DNA of 64,000 bases from Erwinia piriflorinigrans CFBP 5888 (GCF_001050515.1 NZ_CAHS01000013.1:1-64000), one strand, 5' to 3'; counted from the stretch's first letter, positions 45,414-54,158 are shown. Translations and numbers: made by a program. The notes: generated by a model from the letters alone, not told the origin.

Positions 45414-46517
45414 ATGAGCAGCAGCCAGACCCTGGTGGTGAAACTGGGGACCAGCGTATTGACCGGTGGTTCACGTCGGCTCAATCGGGCACATATCGTC
45501 GAGCTGGTGCGTCAGTGCGCCCAGCAGCACGCGGCGGGACACCGGATTGTGATTGTTACTTCAGGCGCGATGGCGGCCGGGCGTGAGCATCTTGGCTATC
45601 CGGAACTGCCACCCACCATCGCCTCGAAGCAGCTGCTGGCTGCGGTGGGGCAGAGCCGTCTGATCCAACTCTGGGAACAGCTGTTCTCCATTTACGGTAT
45701 TCATATCGGTCAGATGCTGCTGACGCGTGCCGATCTGGAGGATCGGGAGCGTTTCCTCAACGCCCGCGATACTCTGCGAGCGCTGCTTGATAACCATATC
45801 GTCCCGGTGATTAATGAGAATGACGCTGTCGCCACTGCGGAGATCAAAGTGGGGGATAACGATAATCTGTCGGCGCTGGCCGCTATTCTCGCCGGAGCCG
45901 ATAAGCTGCTGCTTCTGACCGATCAGCAGGGACTGTTCACCGCCGATCCGCGTAATAATCCGCAGGCGGAGCTGATCCGCAATGTCAGGGGCATTGATGA
46001 CGATCTGCGTGCGCTGGCTGGTGACAGCGTTTCCGGTCTCGGCACCGGCGGGATGGCGACGAAATTACAGGCGGCAGATGTTGCTTGCCGTGCCGGTATC
46101 GATACCATTATTGCGGCGGGTAGCCGCACTGGGGTCATCGCTGATGTTATTGCGTCTAACCCGGTAGGGACGTGTTTTCACGCTCTTGAAACGCCGCTGG
46201 AAAATCGCAAACGTTGGATTTTCGGCGCGCCTCCCGCCGGTGAACTGGTGGTGGATGACGGCGCATTATCGGCGATCCTTGAACGTGGCAGTTCGCTGTT
46301 GCCAAAAGGCATCCGTGAAATCAGCGGTAATTTCTCCCGTGGTGAAGTGATCCGCATCCGCAGCTTGCAGGGCCGCGATGTCGCTCACGGCGTATCGCGC
46401 TATAACAGCGATGCGATGCGCATGATTGCCGGGCACCATTCCCAGCAGATCGGCGAAATTTTAGGTTATGAATATGGTCCGGTGGCTGTTCACCGAGACG
46501 ATATGATTGTCAGCTAA
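45414..46517 (+). CDS. proB: Glutamate 5-kinase
   Basis: Phosphorylates glutamate to start proline synthesis; feedback-inhibited by proline. 367 residues as in E. coli. The amino-acid kinase domain shows [35 protein letters not shown] and [15 protein letters not shown]; a C-terminal PUA domain follows (from about residue 280). The ATG at 45414 has better spacing from AGGA than the adjacent ATG at 45411. It forms an operon with proA, nine bases on. Confidence 0.96.
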   Translation: MSSSQTLVVKLGTSVLTGGSRRLNRAHIVELVRQCAQQHAAGHRIVIVTSGAMAAGREHLGYPELPPTIASKQLLAAVGQSRLIQLWEQLFSIYGIHIGQMLLTRADLEDRERFLNARDTLRALLDNHIVPVINENDAVATAEIKVGDNDNLSALAAILAGADKLLLLTDQQGLFTADPRNNPQAELIRNVRGIDDDLRALAGDSVSGLGTGGMATKLQAADVACRAGIDTIIAAGSRTGVIADVIASNPVGTCFHALETPLENRKRWIFGAPPAGELVVDDGALSAILERGSSLLPKGIREISGNFSRGEVIRIRSLQGRDVAHGVSRYNSDAMRMIAGHHSQQIGEILGYEYGPVAVHRDDMIVS

Positions 46518-46526
46518 GGAACGTTC

Positions 46527-47780
46527 ATGCTTGAACAAATGGGTCAGGCCGCAAAGGCCGCCTCTTATCAGCTGTCGGTGCTCTCCACCGCAGAGAAAAA
46601 TCAGCTATTGATGACGATCGCCGATCGTCTTGAAGCGCAGAGCGCAGAGATCCTCGCGGCCAACCAGCTGGATCTGGCCGATGCACGGCAAAACGGCATG
46701 AGCGCGGCGCTACTGGATCGTCTGATGCTGGATCGGCAACGTCTGAAAGGTATCGCCGATGACGTACGTCAGGTGTGCCGCCTGGCCGATCCGGTTGGGG
46801 TGGTGATTGACGGTGGTAAGCTCGATAGCGGGTTGCGCATTGAACGTCGTCGCGTGCCGCTCGGCGTGGTCGGGGTGATTTATGAAGCGCGCCCGAACGT
46901 CACCGTGGATGTCGCCAGCCTGTGCCTGAAAACCGGTAATGCGGTGATCCTGCGCGGTGGCAAAGAGACTTACCGCACCAATGCCGCCACCGTGCGCGTC
47001 ATTCAGGATGCGCTGAAACGGCATGGCGTGCCGTCGGGTGCGGTACAGGCGATTGAAAGCCCGGATCGCGAGCTGGTCAATCAGCTACTGAAGCTCGATC
47101 GTTATGTCGATATGCTGATCCCTCGTGGCGGCGCCGGACTGCACAAACTGTGCCGTGAACAGTCGACCATTCCGGTGATCACTGGCGGTATCGGCGTTTG
47201 CCATATCTACGTCGATCGCAGTATCGAACAGGAAGCGGCGCTCAAGGTGATCGTTAATGCCAAAAAGCAGCGTCCGAGCGCCTGTAACTCGGTGGAAACC
47301 CTGCTGATTGATGCGGCGATAGCCGACAGTTTTTTGCCTGCGCTCAGCGCGCGCATGGCGCAGGAGGGGATTATCCTGCACGCCGATGCGCGTTCGCTGC
47401 CGCTATTACAGCAAGGCCCGGCTTGCGTCAGTGCAGTCACTGATGCCCAATACCGGGACGAATGGCTGGCGCTGGATCTGAACGTTAAGCTGGTGGACGA
47501 TCTCGATGAGGGGATTGCGCATATTCGTGAATACGGCACCCAGCACTCCGATGCCATCCTGACGCGCACCATTAAGCATGCGAACCGCTTCGTTAATGAG
47601 GTGGATTCTTCAGCAGTTTACGTTAACGCCAGCACCCGCTTCACTGACGGCGGCCAGTTCGGTTTAGGGGCTGAAGTCGCGGTCAGTACGCAGAAACTGC
47701 ACGCGCGCGGCCCGATGGGGCTGGAAGCGTTGACGACCTATAAATGGGTCGCGTTCGGTGACGATACCGTGCGCGTTTAA
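46527..47780 (+). CDS. proA: Glutamate-5-semialdehyde dehydrogenase (gamma-glutamyl phosphate reductase)
   Basis: NADPH-dependent reduction of gamma-glutamyl phosphate, the second proline-synthesis step. 417 residues of the aldehyde-dehydrogenase superfamily, with the catalytic Cys in [16 protein letters not shown] and [15 protein letters not shown] near the substrate site. The C terminus ([16 protein letters not shown]) is conserved. The tRNA-Thr gene that follows proA in E. coli is absent here. Confidence 0.96.
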   Translation: MLEQMGQAAKAASYQLSVLSTAEKNQLLMTIADRLEAQSAEILAANQLDLADARQNGMSAALLDRLMLDRQRLKGIADDVRQVCRLADPVGVVIDGGKLDSGLRIERRRVPLGVVGVIYEARPNVTVDVASLCLKTGNAVILRGGKETYRTNAATVRVIQDALKRHGVPSGAVQAIESPDRELVNQLLKLDRYVDMLIPRGGAGLHKLCREQSTIPVITGGIGVCHIYVDRSIEQEAALKVIVNAKKQRPSACNSVETLLIDAAIADSFLPALSARMAQEGIILHADARSLPLLQQGPACVSAVTDAQYRDEWLALDLNVKLVDDLDEGIAHIREYGTQHSDAILTRTIKHANRFVNEVDSSAVYVNASTRFTDGGQFGLGAEVAVSTQKLHARGPMGLEALTTYKWVAFGDDTVRV

Positions 47781-47802
47781 CCGATAACAGGGGGATCATC
47801 GG

Positions 47803-48426
47803 GTGACGCTATCCCAGCTTTTGCCGTTTGCCGCTATCGCTCTGGGTATGGTACTGACCCCCGGACCCAACATGATTTACCTGATCTCGCGCTCCATATG
47901 TCAGGGGCGCAGGGCCGGGTATATCTCTCTCTGCGGCGTGGCGTTGGGTTTTATGTTTTATATGCTCTGCGCTGCGCTGGGCATTACCGCGCTGCTGATG
48001 GCGGTACCAATAGCTTACGACGCGTTGCGTTTCGCTGGCGTGCTTTATCTGCTGTGGATGGCGTGGCAGGCGATATTTGGTGGGAAATCTCCGTTTCAGC
48101 TGCGCGACCTGCCGCCGGACAGTGCCGGCAAGCTGTTCACCATGGGGTTGCTTACCAATTTGCTCAACCCGAAAGCTGCCGTGATCTATCTGACCTTGCT
48201 GCCGCAATTTATCAACCCGGCGCAGGGTAACGTGCTGGGGCAATCCCTGACGCTTGGTTTCAGTCAAATCGTTATCAGCATGCTGGTCAATGGGGGGATT
48301 ATCTTTACCGCCGGGAGTATCGCCAGCTTTCTTGCCGATCGGCCCGGCTGGCAAAAGGCTCAACGCTGGCTGATGGGCACGGTGCTGGCCGGACTGGCGT
48401 TGAAAATGCTGGTGGATAAGCGCTAG
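47803..48426 (+). CDS. LysE/RhtB-family amino-acid exporter
   Basis: A 207-residue inner-membrane protein with about six hydrophobic segments. The family signature GMVLTPGPNMIYLISRSICQGRRAGYIS lies near the N terminus, and TNLLNPKAAVIYLTLLPQF in the middle. Exports an amino acid or derivative, probably with proton exchange; the exact substrate cannot be told. GTG start 22 bases after proA, so it may be read from the proBA promoter. Confidence 0.88.
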   Translation: MTLSQLLPFAAIALGMVLTPGPNMIYLISRSICQGRRAGYISLCGVALGFMFYMLCAALGITALLMAVPIAYDALRFAGVLYLLWMAWQAIFGGKSPFQLRDLPPDSAGKLFTMGLLTNLLNPKAAVIYLTLLPQFINPAQGNVLGQSLTLGFSQIVISMLVNGGIIFTAGSIASFLADRPGWQKAQRWLMGTVLAGLALKMLVDKR

Positions 48427-48439
48427 TGAGCGGGTTCGT

Positions 48440-48865
48440 TCAGACATCATCCCAGGGATTGAGTAAGGGGATATCCATATGGGTGAAATCTGCGATGTTT
48501 CGGGTGACGACCGTCATGCCGTTGATAAATGCGGTGGCGGCAATCAGTGAATCATTAAGCGATCGTTTGTCCGGCACATGCAGCCGGGCGCAATGACGGG
48601 CCACCTGCCTGTCGACAGCCAAAATTCTCCCCTGATATTCGCTAAGGACGTATTCCTCAAACCACCGGCGCAGGATTTTACCCTGACGACTGTCGCTTTT
48701 TTCCTTCAACAATATTCCGCGTTCGATTTCCAGTACGCTGATCGCAGAGATAAAGGTATCGCTGATACTCACTGACTCTGCCCAATCAACGACCTGCGGC
48801 GCACACCGTCCACTTTTTACCTTGCGTAGTTCAGAAAGAACATTAGTATCAAGTAAATAGAGCAT
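48440..48865 (-). CDS. vapC: PIN-domain toxin, VapC-like
   Basis: A 141-residue PIN-domain ribonuclease. The metal-binding acidic residues are in LLDTNVLSEL, SVLEIERG and the late RSLNDSLIAATA with VTRNIADF. VapC toxins cleave tRNA or rRNA. It overlaps the stop of the upstream antitoxin gene by one base. Its partner is Phd/YefM-like rather than a classical VapB, a known mixed pairing. Confidence 0.88.
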   Translation of the reverse strand: MLYLLDTNVLSELRKVKSGRCAPQVVDWAESVSISDTFISAISVLEIERGILLKEKSDSRQGKILRRWFEEYVLSEYQGRILAVDRQVARHCARLHVPDKRSLNDSLIAATAFINGMTVVTRNIADFTHMDIPLLNPWDDV

Positions 48866-49116
48866 CAGAAATCCACATCCCTGACAATAAGATCCTCGCG
48901 GGAAAGCTCAAAATCGACCTCCCCGGCTCCGGGCATATAAAGCGCATCGGCCAGGCTTACCGAGGCACCAGACAGCTTTTGATATTGCGCAAACGTCATT
49001 AAAACGTGAGACGGCCTGCCGCGCACCGTGATATATACCGGGGCAGTTTCTGCGGCTTTTTTTGCACCAGAAACATCCTGATTAAATAGACGGCTGGTAT
49101 AGGTTTTACTGGTCAT
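48865..49116 (-). CDS. Antitoxin of the Phd/YefM family
   Basis: An 83-residue antitoxin. The N-terminal DNA-binding Phd fold reads SRLFNQDVSGAKKAA...PVYITVRGRPSHVLMTF, followed by an acidic tail (GEVDFELSREDLIVRDVDF) that would bind the PIN toxin. ATG at 49116 is chosen; six upstream codons are open. A small inverted repeat lies 40 bases upstream. Confidence 0.85.
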   Translation of the reverse strand: MTSKTYTSRLFNQDVSGAKKAAETAPVYITVRGRPSHVLMTFAQYQKLSGASVSLADALYMPGAGEVDFELSREDLIVRDVDF

Positions 49117-49155
49117 ATTGCTCTCCCGCACCAAATGTAGATAGGTTGCTACTTC

Positions 49156-49177
49156 TCGAATTTAGCACAAAATTTGA
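49156..49177. promoter_or_regulatory. Inverted repeat upstream of the PIN toxin-antitoxin pair
   Basis: TCGAATTT (49156-49163) and AAATTTGA (49170-49177) form an inverted repeat with one mismatch, a likely autoregulatory operator for the antitoxin. Inferred from position and symmetry. Confidence 0.4.
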
Positions 49178-49254
49178 GCGCGCGGAAGCAACAGATGCCG
49201 GCAATTTGTACGATAAATCGCCGGTATCCTGATGCTGATGATCAAAATAGCAGG

Positions 49255-50082
49255 TTAAGTTTTCGACTCGCGCGCATATTCAGCCGCTTCCCGGAACAGC
49301 GCGTCGCTGGGGCGCATGCCGGTATACAGGACAAACTGTTCCACCGCCTGAATAGCAAATACCTGTGCGCCGGTGATGACGACTTTCCCGAGTTCATGTG
49401 CCATACGCACCAGCGGCGTCAGCTCCGGTAATGCCACGACGTCAAAGATGACGCTGGCGGCGGCAATGCTTTCCTGGCTGAAAGAGAGCCTGTCAGCATC
49501 GACACTTCCCGCCATGCCGGTTGGTGTGGCATTGATCAGCAGCTCAGGTTGCAGGCCATTGAGATCGGCGCGCCATGTCAGTCCATATAGCGCCGCCAGT
49601 TCACGCCCACGGGTTTCGTTGCGCGCAATAATATAGCCCTGGTTGAACCCGCTGTCTTTTAACGCACAGGCCACCGCTTTTGCCATACCGCCACTACCGC
49701 GCAGGGCAAAGGTGAGTCCGCTTGATACCCGGTATTGCTTCAGCAGCGTCATGATGGCGATATAGTCGGTGTTATAGCCTTTTAGCCAGCCATTGCTATT
49801 CACAATGGTATTGACTGAATCGATGGCTTTGGCAGAGTCATCCATTTCATCCAGCAGGGGAATGCAGTCCTCTTTAAACGGCATTGAAATGGCACAGCCA
49901 CGGATCGCCAAAGCGCGTACGCCAGCGATGGCGGCGGTCAAATCCTGAGTGGTAAAGGCTTTGTACAGGTAGTCGAGGTCGAGGGCGTGATACAGATAGT
50001 TATGAAAACGGGTGCCGAAATTGCCGGGACGTGCTGCCAGCGACATGCAGACCTGGGTATCCTTATTAAGATTTTTGGTCAT
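49255..50082 (-). CDS. Shikimate dehydrogenase-like protein (HI0607/SdhL type)
   Basis: A 275-residue AroE-superfamily protein. The substrate domain has CAISMPFKEDCI in place of the usual NVTxPxK, with the catalytic Lys kept, and KGYNTDYIAI in place of GYNTDG. The Rossmann domain has LRGSGGMAKAVACAL and RNETRGRELA. These features fit the shikimate-dehydrogenase-like (SdhL) subgroup, which turns over shikimate slowly; the true substrate is unknown. It is not the housekeeping aroE. Start chosen at MTKNLNK. Confidence 0.82.
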   Translation of the reverse strand: MTKNLNKDTQVCMSLAARPGNFGTRFHNYLYHALDLDYLYKAFTTQDLTAAIAGVRALAIRGCAISMPFKEDCIPLLDEMDDSAKAIDSVNTIVNSNGWLKGYNTDYIAIMTLLKQYRVSSGLTFALRGSGGMAKAVACALKDSGFNQGYIIARNETRGRELAALYGLTWRADLNGLQPELLINATPTGMAGSVDADRLSFSQESIAAASVIFDVVALPELTPLVRMAHELGKVVITGAQVFAIQAVEQFVLYTGMRPSDALFREAAEYARESKT

Positions 50083-50167
50083 CTGGGATCCTCTGATTGG
50101 GGGCAGACCAGCATGTACCAAACAGACGCGATTAAAAACGGCTGGATTTAGATAAAACGTTCCCCTT

Positions 50168-50599
50168 TTACGCTGGCGGGGAGGGGGGCTTTTCCGGACG
50201 ACGCCACAACCAAACCAGCACTGCTGCCATGCAGCAGATGGAGATCACCACGCTGGGCTTATGTGCCACGCAGATAACCATAATCAGCGCGGTGATGCTC
50301 ATGGCCAGCGTAGCGGCCCACTTGGCGCGGCGCGGTAAGATCCCCTGCTGCCAGTTTGTCAGCAGGGGGCCAAAAATCCTGTTGCGTAATATCCAGCGAT
50401 GCAATGAGGGTGAGCTGCGAGAAGCGAACCAGGCCGCCAGTAGCACAAACTCGGTACAGGGCAAACCAGGCAAAATAAATCCTGCGACCGCCAATGCCAG
50501 GCTGATGATGGCCAGCAGCTGATATAAATAGCGTACCAGTTTCGTTCTGTGCCGCTCCGGTACAGTGGTGGAGGGCAGTGAATCTTTGCGAACGCTCAT
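50168..50599 (-). CDS. YbaN-family (DUF454) inner-membrane protein
   Basis: A 143-residue membrane protein of the DUF454 family. Characteristic blocks are GFILPGLPCTEFVLLAAWFASRSSP and RIFGPLLTNWQQG, with three to four hydrophobic segments. Function unknown. The start MSVRKDS is preceded by CAGGAG; 23 upstream codons are open. It is divergent from crcB, sharing the control region that holds the fluoride riboswitch. Confidence 0.85.
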   Translation of the reverse strand: MSVRKDSLPSTTVPERHRTKLVRYLYQLLAIISLALAVAGFILPGLPCTEFVLLAAWFASRSSPSLHRWILRNRIFGPLLTNWQQGILPRRAKWAATLAMSITALIMVICVAHKPSVVISICCMAAVLVWLWRRPEKPPSPPA

Positions 50600-50694
50600 T
50601 TTACCTGCTCCTGAGGGCAGCCATGTTAGAATTATCTTACCCTTTGAGTGACGGCTTGCAAAATCCATGTCGGCTGATTATCTTAATTATCACA

Positions 50695-50752
50695 AGGTGA
50701 TGGCGATCCACCTTTCCCAACCGCCCTGATTTTTCGGGTTGATGACGCCTGA
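50695..50752 (+). ncRNA. Fluoride riboswitch (crcB motif)
   Basis: GGTGATGGCGATCCACC forms the first helix, followed by AACCGCCCTGATTTTTCGGGTTGATGACGCCT. These elements in this order match the fluoride-sensing aptamer, including the AACCGCC and GATGACGCCT pseudoknot and core segments. It lies about 90 bases upstream of crcB, the classic target. Fluoride binding would switch on export. The expression platform downstream was not resolved by eye. Confidence 0.92.
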
Positions 50753-50838
50753 TAAAACTGACTCTTTTAACAGGAGGTCGGTTGGTCAGGCGATGTTTTT
50801 ACCTGCTGGCACCCTCCTCAATAATCACTGAGAATTTT

Positions 50839-51216
50839 ATGATAAAACCGTTATTAGCCGTGATGACCGGTGGTTGCGCTGGCTGCGTCATTCGCTGGTT
50901 GTTGGCCGTGCGCCTGAATGCCTGGTTTCCGAATTTACCGCCAGGCACCCTGCTGGTCAATCTGGTTGGCGGATTGATTATTGGTGCGACGGTGGCATGG
51001 TTTGCCCGTTATCCGGGCATCGACCCAAACTGGAAGTTGCTGATCACTACCGGATTATGCGGTGGGATGACGACCTTTTCCACCTTTTCACTGGAGGTAG
51101 TGACACTGCTTCAGGCCGGAAACTATCTGTGGGCCATGATCTCGGTAATGACCCACGTGACAGGTTCACTGTTGATGACGATGGCCGGTTTCTGGCTGGT
51201 ATCACTGCTTTTCTGA
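50839..51216 (+). CDS. crcB: Fluoride channel CrcB/Fluc
   Basis: A 125-residue dual-topology membrane protein that exports fluoride as a dimer. Four hydrophobic segments; the signatures GGCAGCVIRW, PPGTLLVNLVGG and GLCGGMTTFSTFS (with the Na+ site and the Phe track) are intact. The start MIKPLLAVMTGG is chosen; 19 upstream codons are open into the leader. Controlled by the upstream riboswitch. The 3' end overlaps the next, convergent gene by 15 bases. Confidence 0.94.
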   Translation: MIKPLLAVMTGGCAGCVIRWLLAVRLNAWFPNLPPGTLLVNLVGGLIIGATVAWFARYPGIDPNWKLLITTGLCGGMTTFSTFSLEVVTLLQAGNYLWAMISVMTHVTGSLLMTMAGFWLVSLLF

Positions 51217-51972
51217 GGTATTGCCGAGCGGCAATGCGCTGGCGCTGGTGGCATCGAAGAGTGACAGACTCTCAATTTGACTGAGCATAATCACCTTGCG
51301 GAACGCTAACGCCGATGTGGGTTGCGATACCGGGGTAATGCCATGTTCCGCGTACCAGCGGCTATAGTTATGTTCAATACTCAAGTTTTGCGTCTGACTA
51401 TCGCGATAGCCACTCAACATCGGGATCAATACGACGTTGGCGGTGGTCAGGTTATCGTATGCCGCCGCATGCACCATCCCTATGTAGATATGGCGCGATT
51501 TCAGCGTGATCACGACCAGTTCGCCTTCCTCCATGCATTGAAACAGCAGGCCCTCCACGCCGTTGGCCCGTGAGAGTTCCTTATACAATTTTTTCCTGCC
51601 GCTACTGTCAAGACGGGCGCTGCCCGACCAGCTGGAGCGGTAAATGCAAAAGATAACGGCAAAGGCGAGCATAATCACTACCGGAGCCTGAATCCCCAAA
51701 AAACTCCAGTTCATAAACTCGATCTGCCACTGGTGGTGCAGACCATCGGCAAGTTGAGGAATAACGTTGAATATTGCGGATATGGCCAGCAGCAGTAACC
51801 AGATGATTCCTGTGGCAAAAACGCCCTGCAAGACGAAAATACAGCCGTACAGTGCGACGAGGAAATACACATCCCAGCCAAAAGAACGTTTGATTTTGAA
51901 ACGGGTGGAGAGATCGCGGCTGGTATACCAGTAGCCACAAACCATCAGTACCATAAAAATCGCCGTACCCAT
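51202..51972 (-). CDS. Unknown membrane protein
   Basis: A 256-residue protein I do not recognise. The N-terminal half has three to four hydrophobic segments (about residues 3-15, 36-70 and 88-112); the C-terminal half is a soluble domain with SRANGVEGLLFQCMEEGELVVITLKSRHIYIG and IPMLSGYRD..LSIEHNY. The latter resembles proteins in which a membrane anchor carries a cytosolic beta-rich domain. It is immediately followed upstream by a 65-residue gene with one base between, suggesting a two-gene operon. Confidence 0.75.
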   Translation of the reverse strand: MGTAIFMVLMVCGYWYTSRDLSTRFKIKRSFGWDVYFLVALYGCIFVLQGVFATGIIWLLLLAISAIFNVIPQLADGLHHQWQIEFMNWSFLGIQAPVVIMLAFAVIFCIYRSSWSGSARLDSSGRKKLYKELSRANGVEGLLFQCMEEGELVVITLKSRHIYIGMVHAAAYDNLTTANVVLIPMLSGYRDSQTQNLSIEHNYSRWYAEHGITPVSQPTSALAFRKVIMLSQIESLSLFDATSASALPLGNTSEKQ

Positions 51973-51973
51973 G

Positions 51974-52171
51974 TCAAACCCTCTTTAGTGCCGCGACATG
52001 ACGGGCGAAATCTTCCCGAACTTGCGGGCTGCAAAAGTTGACGCTGGCGCTGCCATCTTCATCAATCAAGATGCACTCGCCTTCCTCGATCGACTCGGCA
52101 ATATCGCGCTTGCTCATAACCTGTAGTAGCGATTCAGGACTGGAAAAGAGAGCCAGAAAAAAACGAAACAT
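51974..52171 (-). CDS. Unknown small protein, partner of the membrane protein
   Basis: A 65-residue protein of unknown function. A hydrophobic start (MFRFFLALFS) is followed by an acidic segment (AESIEEGECILIDEDGSASVNF) and an amphipathic end. GAGGAG precedes the ATG in good position. It ends one base before the membrane-protein start, so the two are likely co-expressed. Confidence 0.68.
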   Translation of the reverse strand: MFRFFLALFSSPESLLQVMSKRDIAESIEEGECILIDEDGSASVNFCSPQVREDFARHVAALKRV

Positions 52172-52473
52172 AGAAACTCCTCAATGGGCTTAGGCCAAGC
52201 TTGGCAGTAAAATGGCGTTCCCGCTATCAGATTCGGGCTAAGCAAATCGTCTGGAGTCAGTTAAGGGCAGGGATACGTCCAATGTCTCAGGAGAGTCTTA
52301 CAGTGCTTTATTCCTGCTGAGGTTGGAAAAAATGAGGAAATGATTTTTATAAACAGGCAGATGCAAGTATTCTCTGCCAGCAGAACGGGGATAACTGTCA
52401 CAAGAAGAAATCCTGTTTACCCGATCAGACAGAGTAGTAGTTTCATAACAATAATTTATGAGGAAATCTTGAT
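52172..52473. other. Intergenic region upstream of the IraP-like gene
   Basis: 302 bases between two divergent small genes. No gene, repeat or recognisable operator was found; it presumably holds both promoters. Confidence 0.5.
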
Positions 52474-52767
52474 ATGAAGCAGCTGGTTATCGATATTTTA
52501 TTGAAGCTTGCCAGAATGGATTTGGATACGAAAGAGCTGACGGCTCAGGTCGAGGCCCAGTCACTGGTGCTTGCCGCGCTGCTACTTACCGTTGGCAAAG
52601 AGGGTTCTTCATCCATAGCGGAAAATATCCAGAATGCGATACTCTCCGTATCGCGCGGGGGCGAGGATTTTCTGCAAACCGACGTGGATTTATTGCTCAC
52701 CCATGTCAACCGTCTGCTGGCGGTGACGCGATATGTTGATGAAGTTGCACCAGCAGAAGATGTTTAA
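52474..52767 (+). CDS. iraP: IraP-like anti-adaptor protein
   Basis: A 97-residue helical protein whose N-terminal half (LLKLARMDLDTKELTAQVEAQSLVLAALL) aligns with E. coli IraP, which blocks the adaptor RssB and so stabilises sigma-S under phosphate limitation. The C-terminal half is more divergent. Paired with Crl in the same region, this gives a second RpoS-linked gene in the window. TGAGGAAA precedes the ATG. The assignment rests on the coiled N-terminal pattern, so it is not certain. Confidence 0.62.
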   Translation: MKQLVIDILLKLARMDLDTKELTAQVEAQSLVLAALLLTVGKEGSSSIAENIQNAILSVSRGGEDFLQTDVDLLLTHVNRLLAVTRYVDEVAPAEDV

Positions 52768-52952
52768 GGAGAGCTGTCGACTTCTCGGTAGACCTCACCG
52801 CACAGTAACACCGCCTTAGGGCGGCGTTGGTGGATACGCTCCGCCATTTGCTCACAGGCGTATCGGGTAGGATAGATATGTTCTGATACCGGAAGTGCGT
52901 CGCAGTCATCATGTCCACAAGCACTGACCAGTAGTACGAAGCCAATTAACAT
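52764..52952 (-). CDS. Small cysteine-containing putative lipoprotein
   Basis: A 62-residue protein with a hydrophobic N terminus ending in a lipobox-like VSAC (Cys12), followed by CDALPV, ACEQMAERI and LCGEVYREV, which hold three further Cys. GAGGAG lies six bases before the ATG at 52952, supporting expression. The signal region is short and lacks the usual basic residues. It overlaps the end of the IraP-like gene by four bases, convergent. Confidence 0.55.
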   Translation of the reverse strand: MLIGFVLLVSACGHDDCDALPVSEHIYPTRYACEQMAERIHQRRPKAVLLCGEVYREVDSSP

Positions 52953-53179
52953 CACTCACTCCTCGGGCCGTGGCGGCGTCTTTTTCAGTATAGGCGACAG
53001 GCCGGATGGCAATGTGGTTGGTTTCGCTCATCCAGTGGGACTGGCTGGCAGCTTGATTAAGCTCTGGTATCAGGGCCGAAATTATCGGGATTAATCCTGG
53101 TTTTTGCCGCATATGGACAGATTTACAGAACTTGTCGAGTGAGTCGGGGCCTGATGAGGTATGACGTATTAATCAGGAG

Positions 53180-53776
53180 ATGAATATTGTGTTTTCAGCG
53201 CTATCGTATCTGAAAAACAAAGTCGGCTATATCCAGGAGTTTATTGCCGATCCCCGTAATACTGGCACCATCGCCCCTTCATCACAGACGCTATGCAGAG
53301 CCATGTCGGAAGCGGTGGACTGGCAGCGCGCTCTGCACATTGCCGAGTTGGGCGCGGGGGACGGAGTGCTAACCCGTCATCTTCTGAGCCTTATGCGTGA
53401 GGATGCGCGTTTGCAGACGTTTGAAACCAATCCACGTTTTTATTCTTCCCTTAACAGCATGCAGGATCGGGACCCTCGTTTGCAGGTGATGGCGAAATCA
53501 GCTGAAAATCTACATGGCCAGTTCGACGCCATTTTCTCTTGCCTGCCCTTGCTGTCCCTACCGTATGCGCTTCGCCATCGCATTCTGAAGCGCGCTGCGA
53601 CTCAGCTTGCTCCAGGCGGCATCTTTGTCCAATTTCAATACACCTCGTTAAGTGAACCGCTACTTTCTTCTTATTTTGCATGGAGCCGTAAACGTGTGCT
53701 GGCGAACCTGCCCCCAGCATGGGTTTATCAGGGGAACCCACTCACGGCGTTACCCCATCCCAGCGCCGTTCGTTAA
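53180..53776 (+). CDS. SAM-dependent methyltransferase, phospholipid N-methyltransferase-like
   Basis: A 198-residue class I methyltransferase. The N-terminal IADPRNTGTIAPSSQTLCRAM block and the SAM-binding HIAELGAGDGVLTRHLL (motif I), with FETNPRFY after it, match the PmtA-like phospholipid methyltransferase and rRNA dimethylase-like group. The post-motif FDAIFSCLPLLSLP corresponds to the catalytic loop. A phospholipid substrate is inferred from the family and is not shown. Confidence 0.78.
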   Translation: MNIVFSALSYLKNKVGYIQEFIADPRNTGTIAPSSQTLCRAMSEAVDWQRALHIAELGAGDGVLTRHLLSLMREDARLQTFETNPRFYSSLNSMQDRDPRLQVMAKSAENLHGQFDAIFSCLPLLSLPYALRHRILKRAATQLAPGGIFVQFQYTSLSEPLLSSYFAWSRKRVLANLPPAWVYQGNPLTALPHPSAVR

Positions 53777-53851
53777 TACGCTGTTACTCTCTTACGGTGG
53801 TGAGTGACACAGGCCTGCTATGCTTAACCTTTGAGCAAAGAGGAGGGGGAA

Positions 53852-54082
53852 ATGAGCAGTCATACAGAAGTACCGATTTCAAGTGACGAAGAAGTGTGTA
53901 CTATCATCGGCAAAGCGGTGGTTGATCTCAGTATTACTGGGCAGCCAGTGAACAAAGCAACGCTTGGTTTAAAGCTTCTGGCTATGGCCGATCAGGACCA
54001 TGATGACGAACGTATTTTACTGTACTGGATTGCCCGCCGTGCGATTAACCAACCGCATAAATTTGCAGACGCAAGGTTCTGA
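53852..54082 (+). CDS. YmgB/AriR-family small regulatory protein
   Basis: A 76-residue protein matching the YmgB/AriR family (biofilm and acid-resistance regulators) in EEVCTIIGKAVVDLSITGQPVNKATLGLKLL and the later ILLYWIARRAI helix. AGGAGGGGGA precedes the ATG at 53852; an in-frame TTG at 53831 is less likely. In E. coli AriR is a dimeric helical protein linked to biofilm formation; the role here is inferred. Confidence 0.7.
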   Translation: MSSHTEVPISSDEEVCTIIGKAVVDLSITGQPVNKATLGLKLLAMADQDHDDERILLYWIARRAINQPHKFADARF

Positions 54083-54158
54083 ATCACCGCCTTTTAACCT
54101 ATGCATCTGCGGTGAGAAGTCTACGGTCGTTCAGAAAATCGCTGAACGACCGTGACGG

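Noticed and set aside
52909-53112. 67-codon open frame on the minus strand upstream of the methyltransferase gene
   Set aside because: Overlaps the better supported small lipoprotein-like gene and has no ribosome-binding site or domain.
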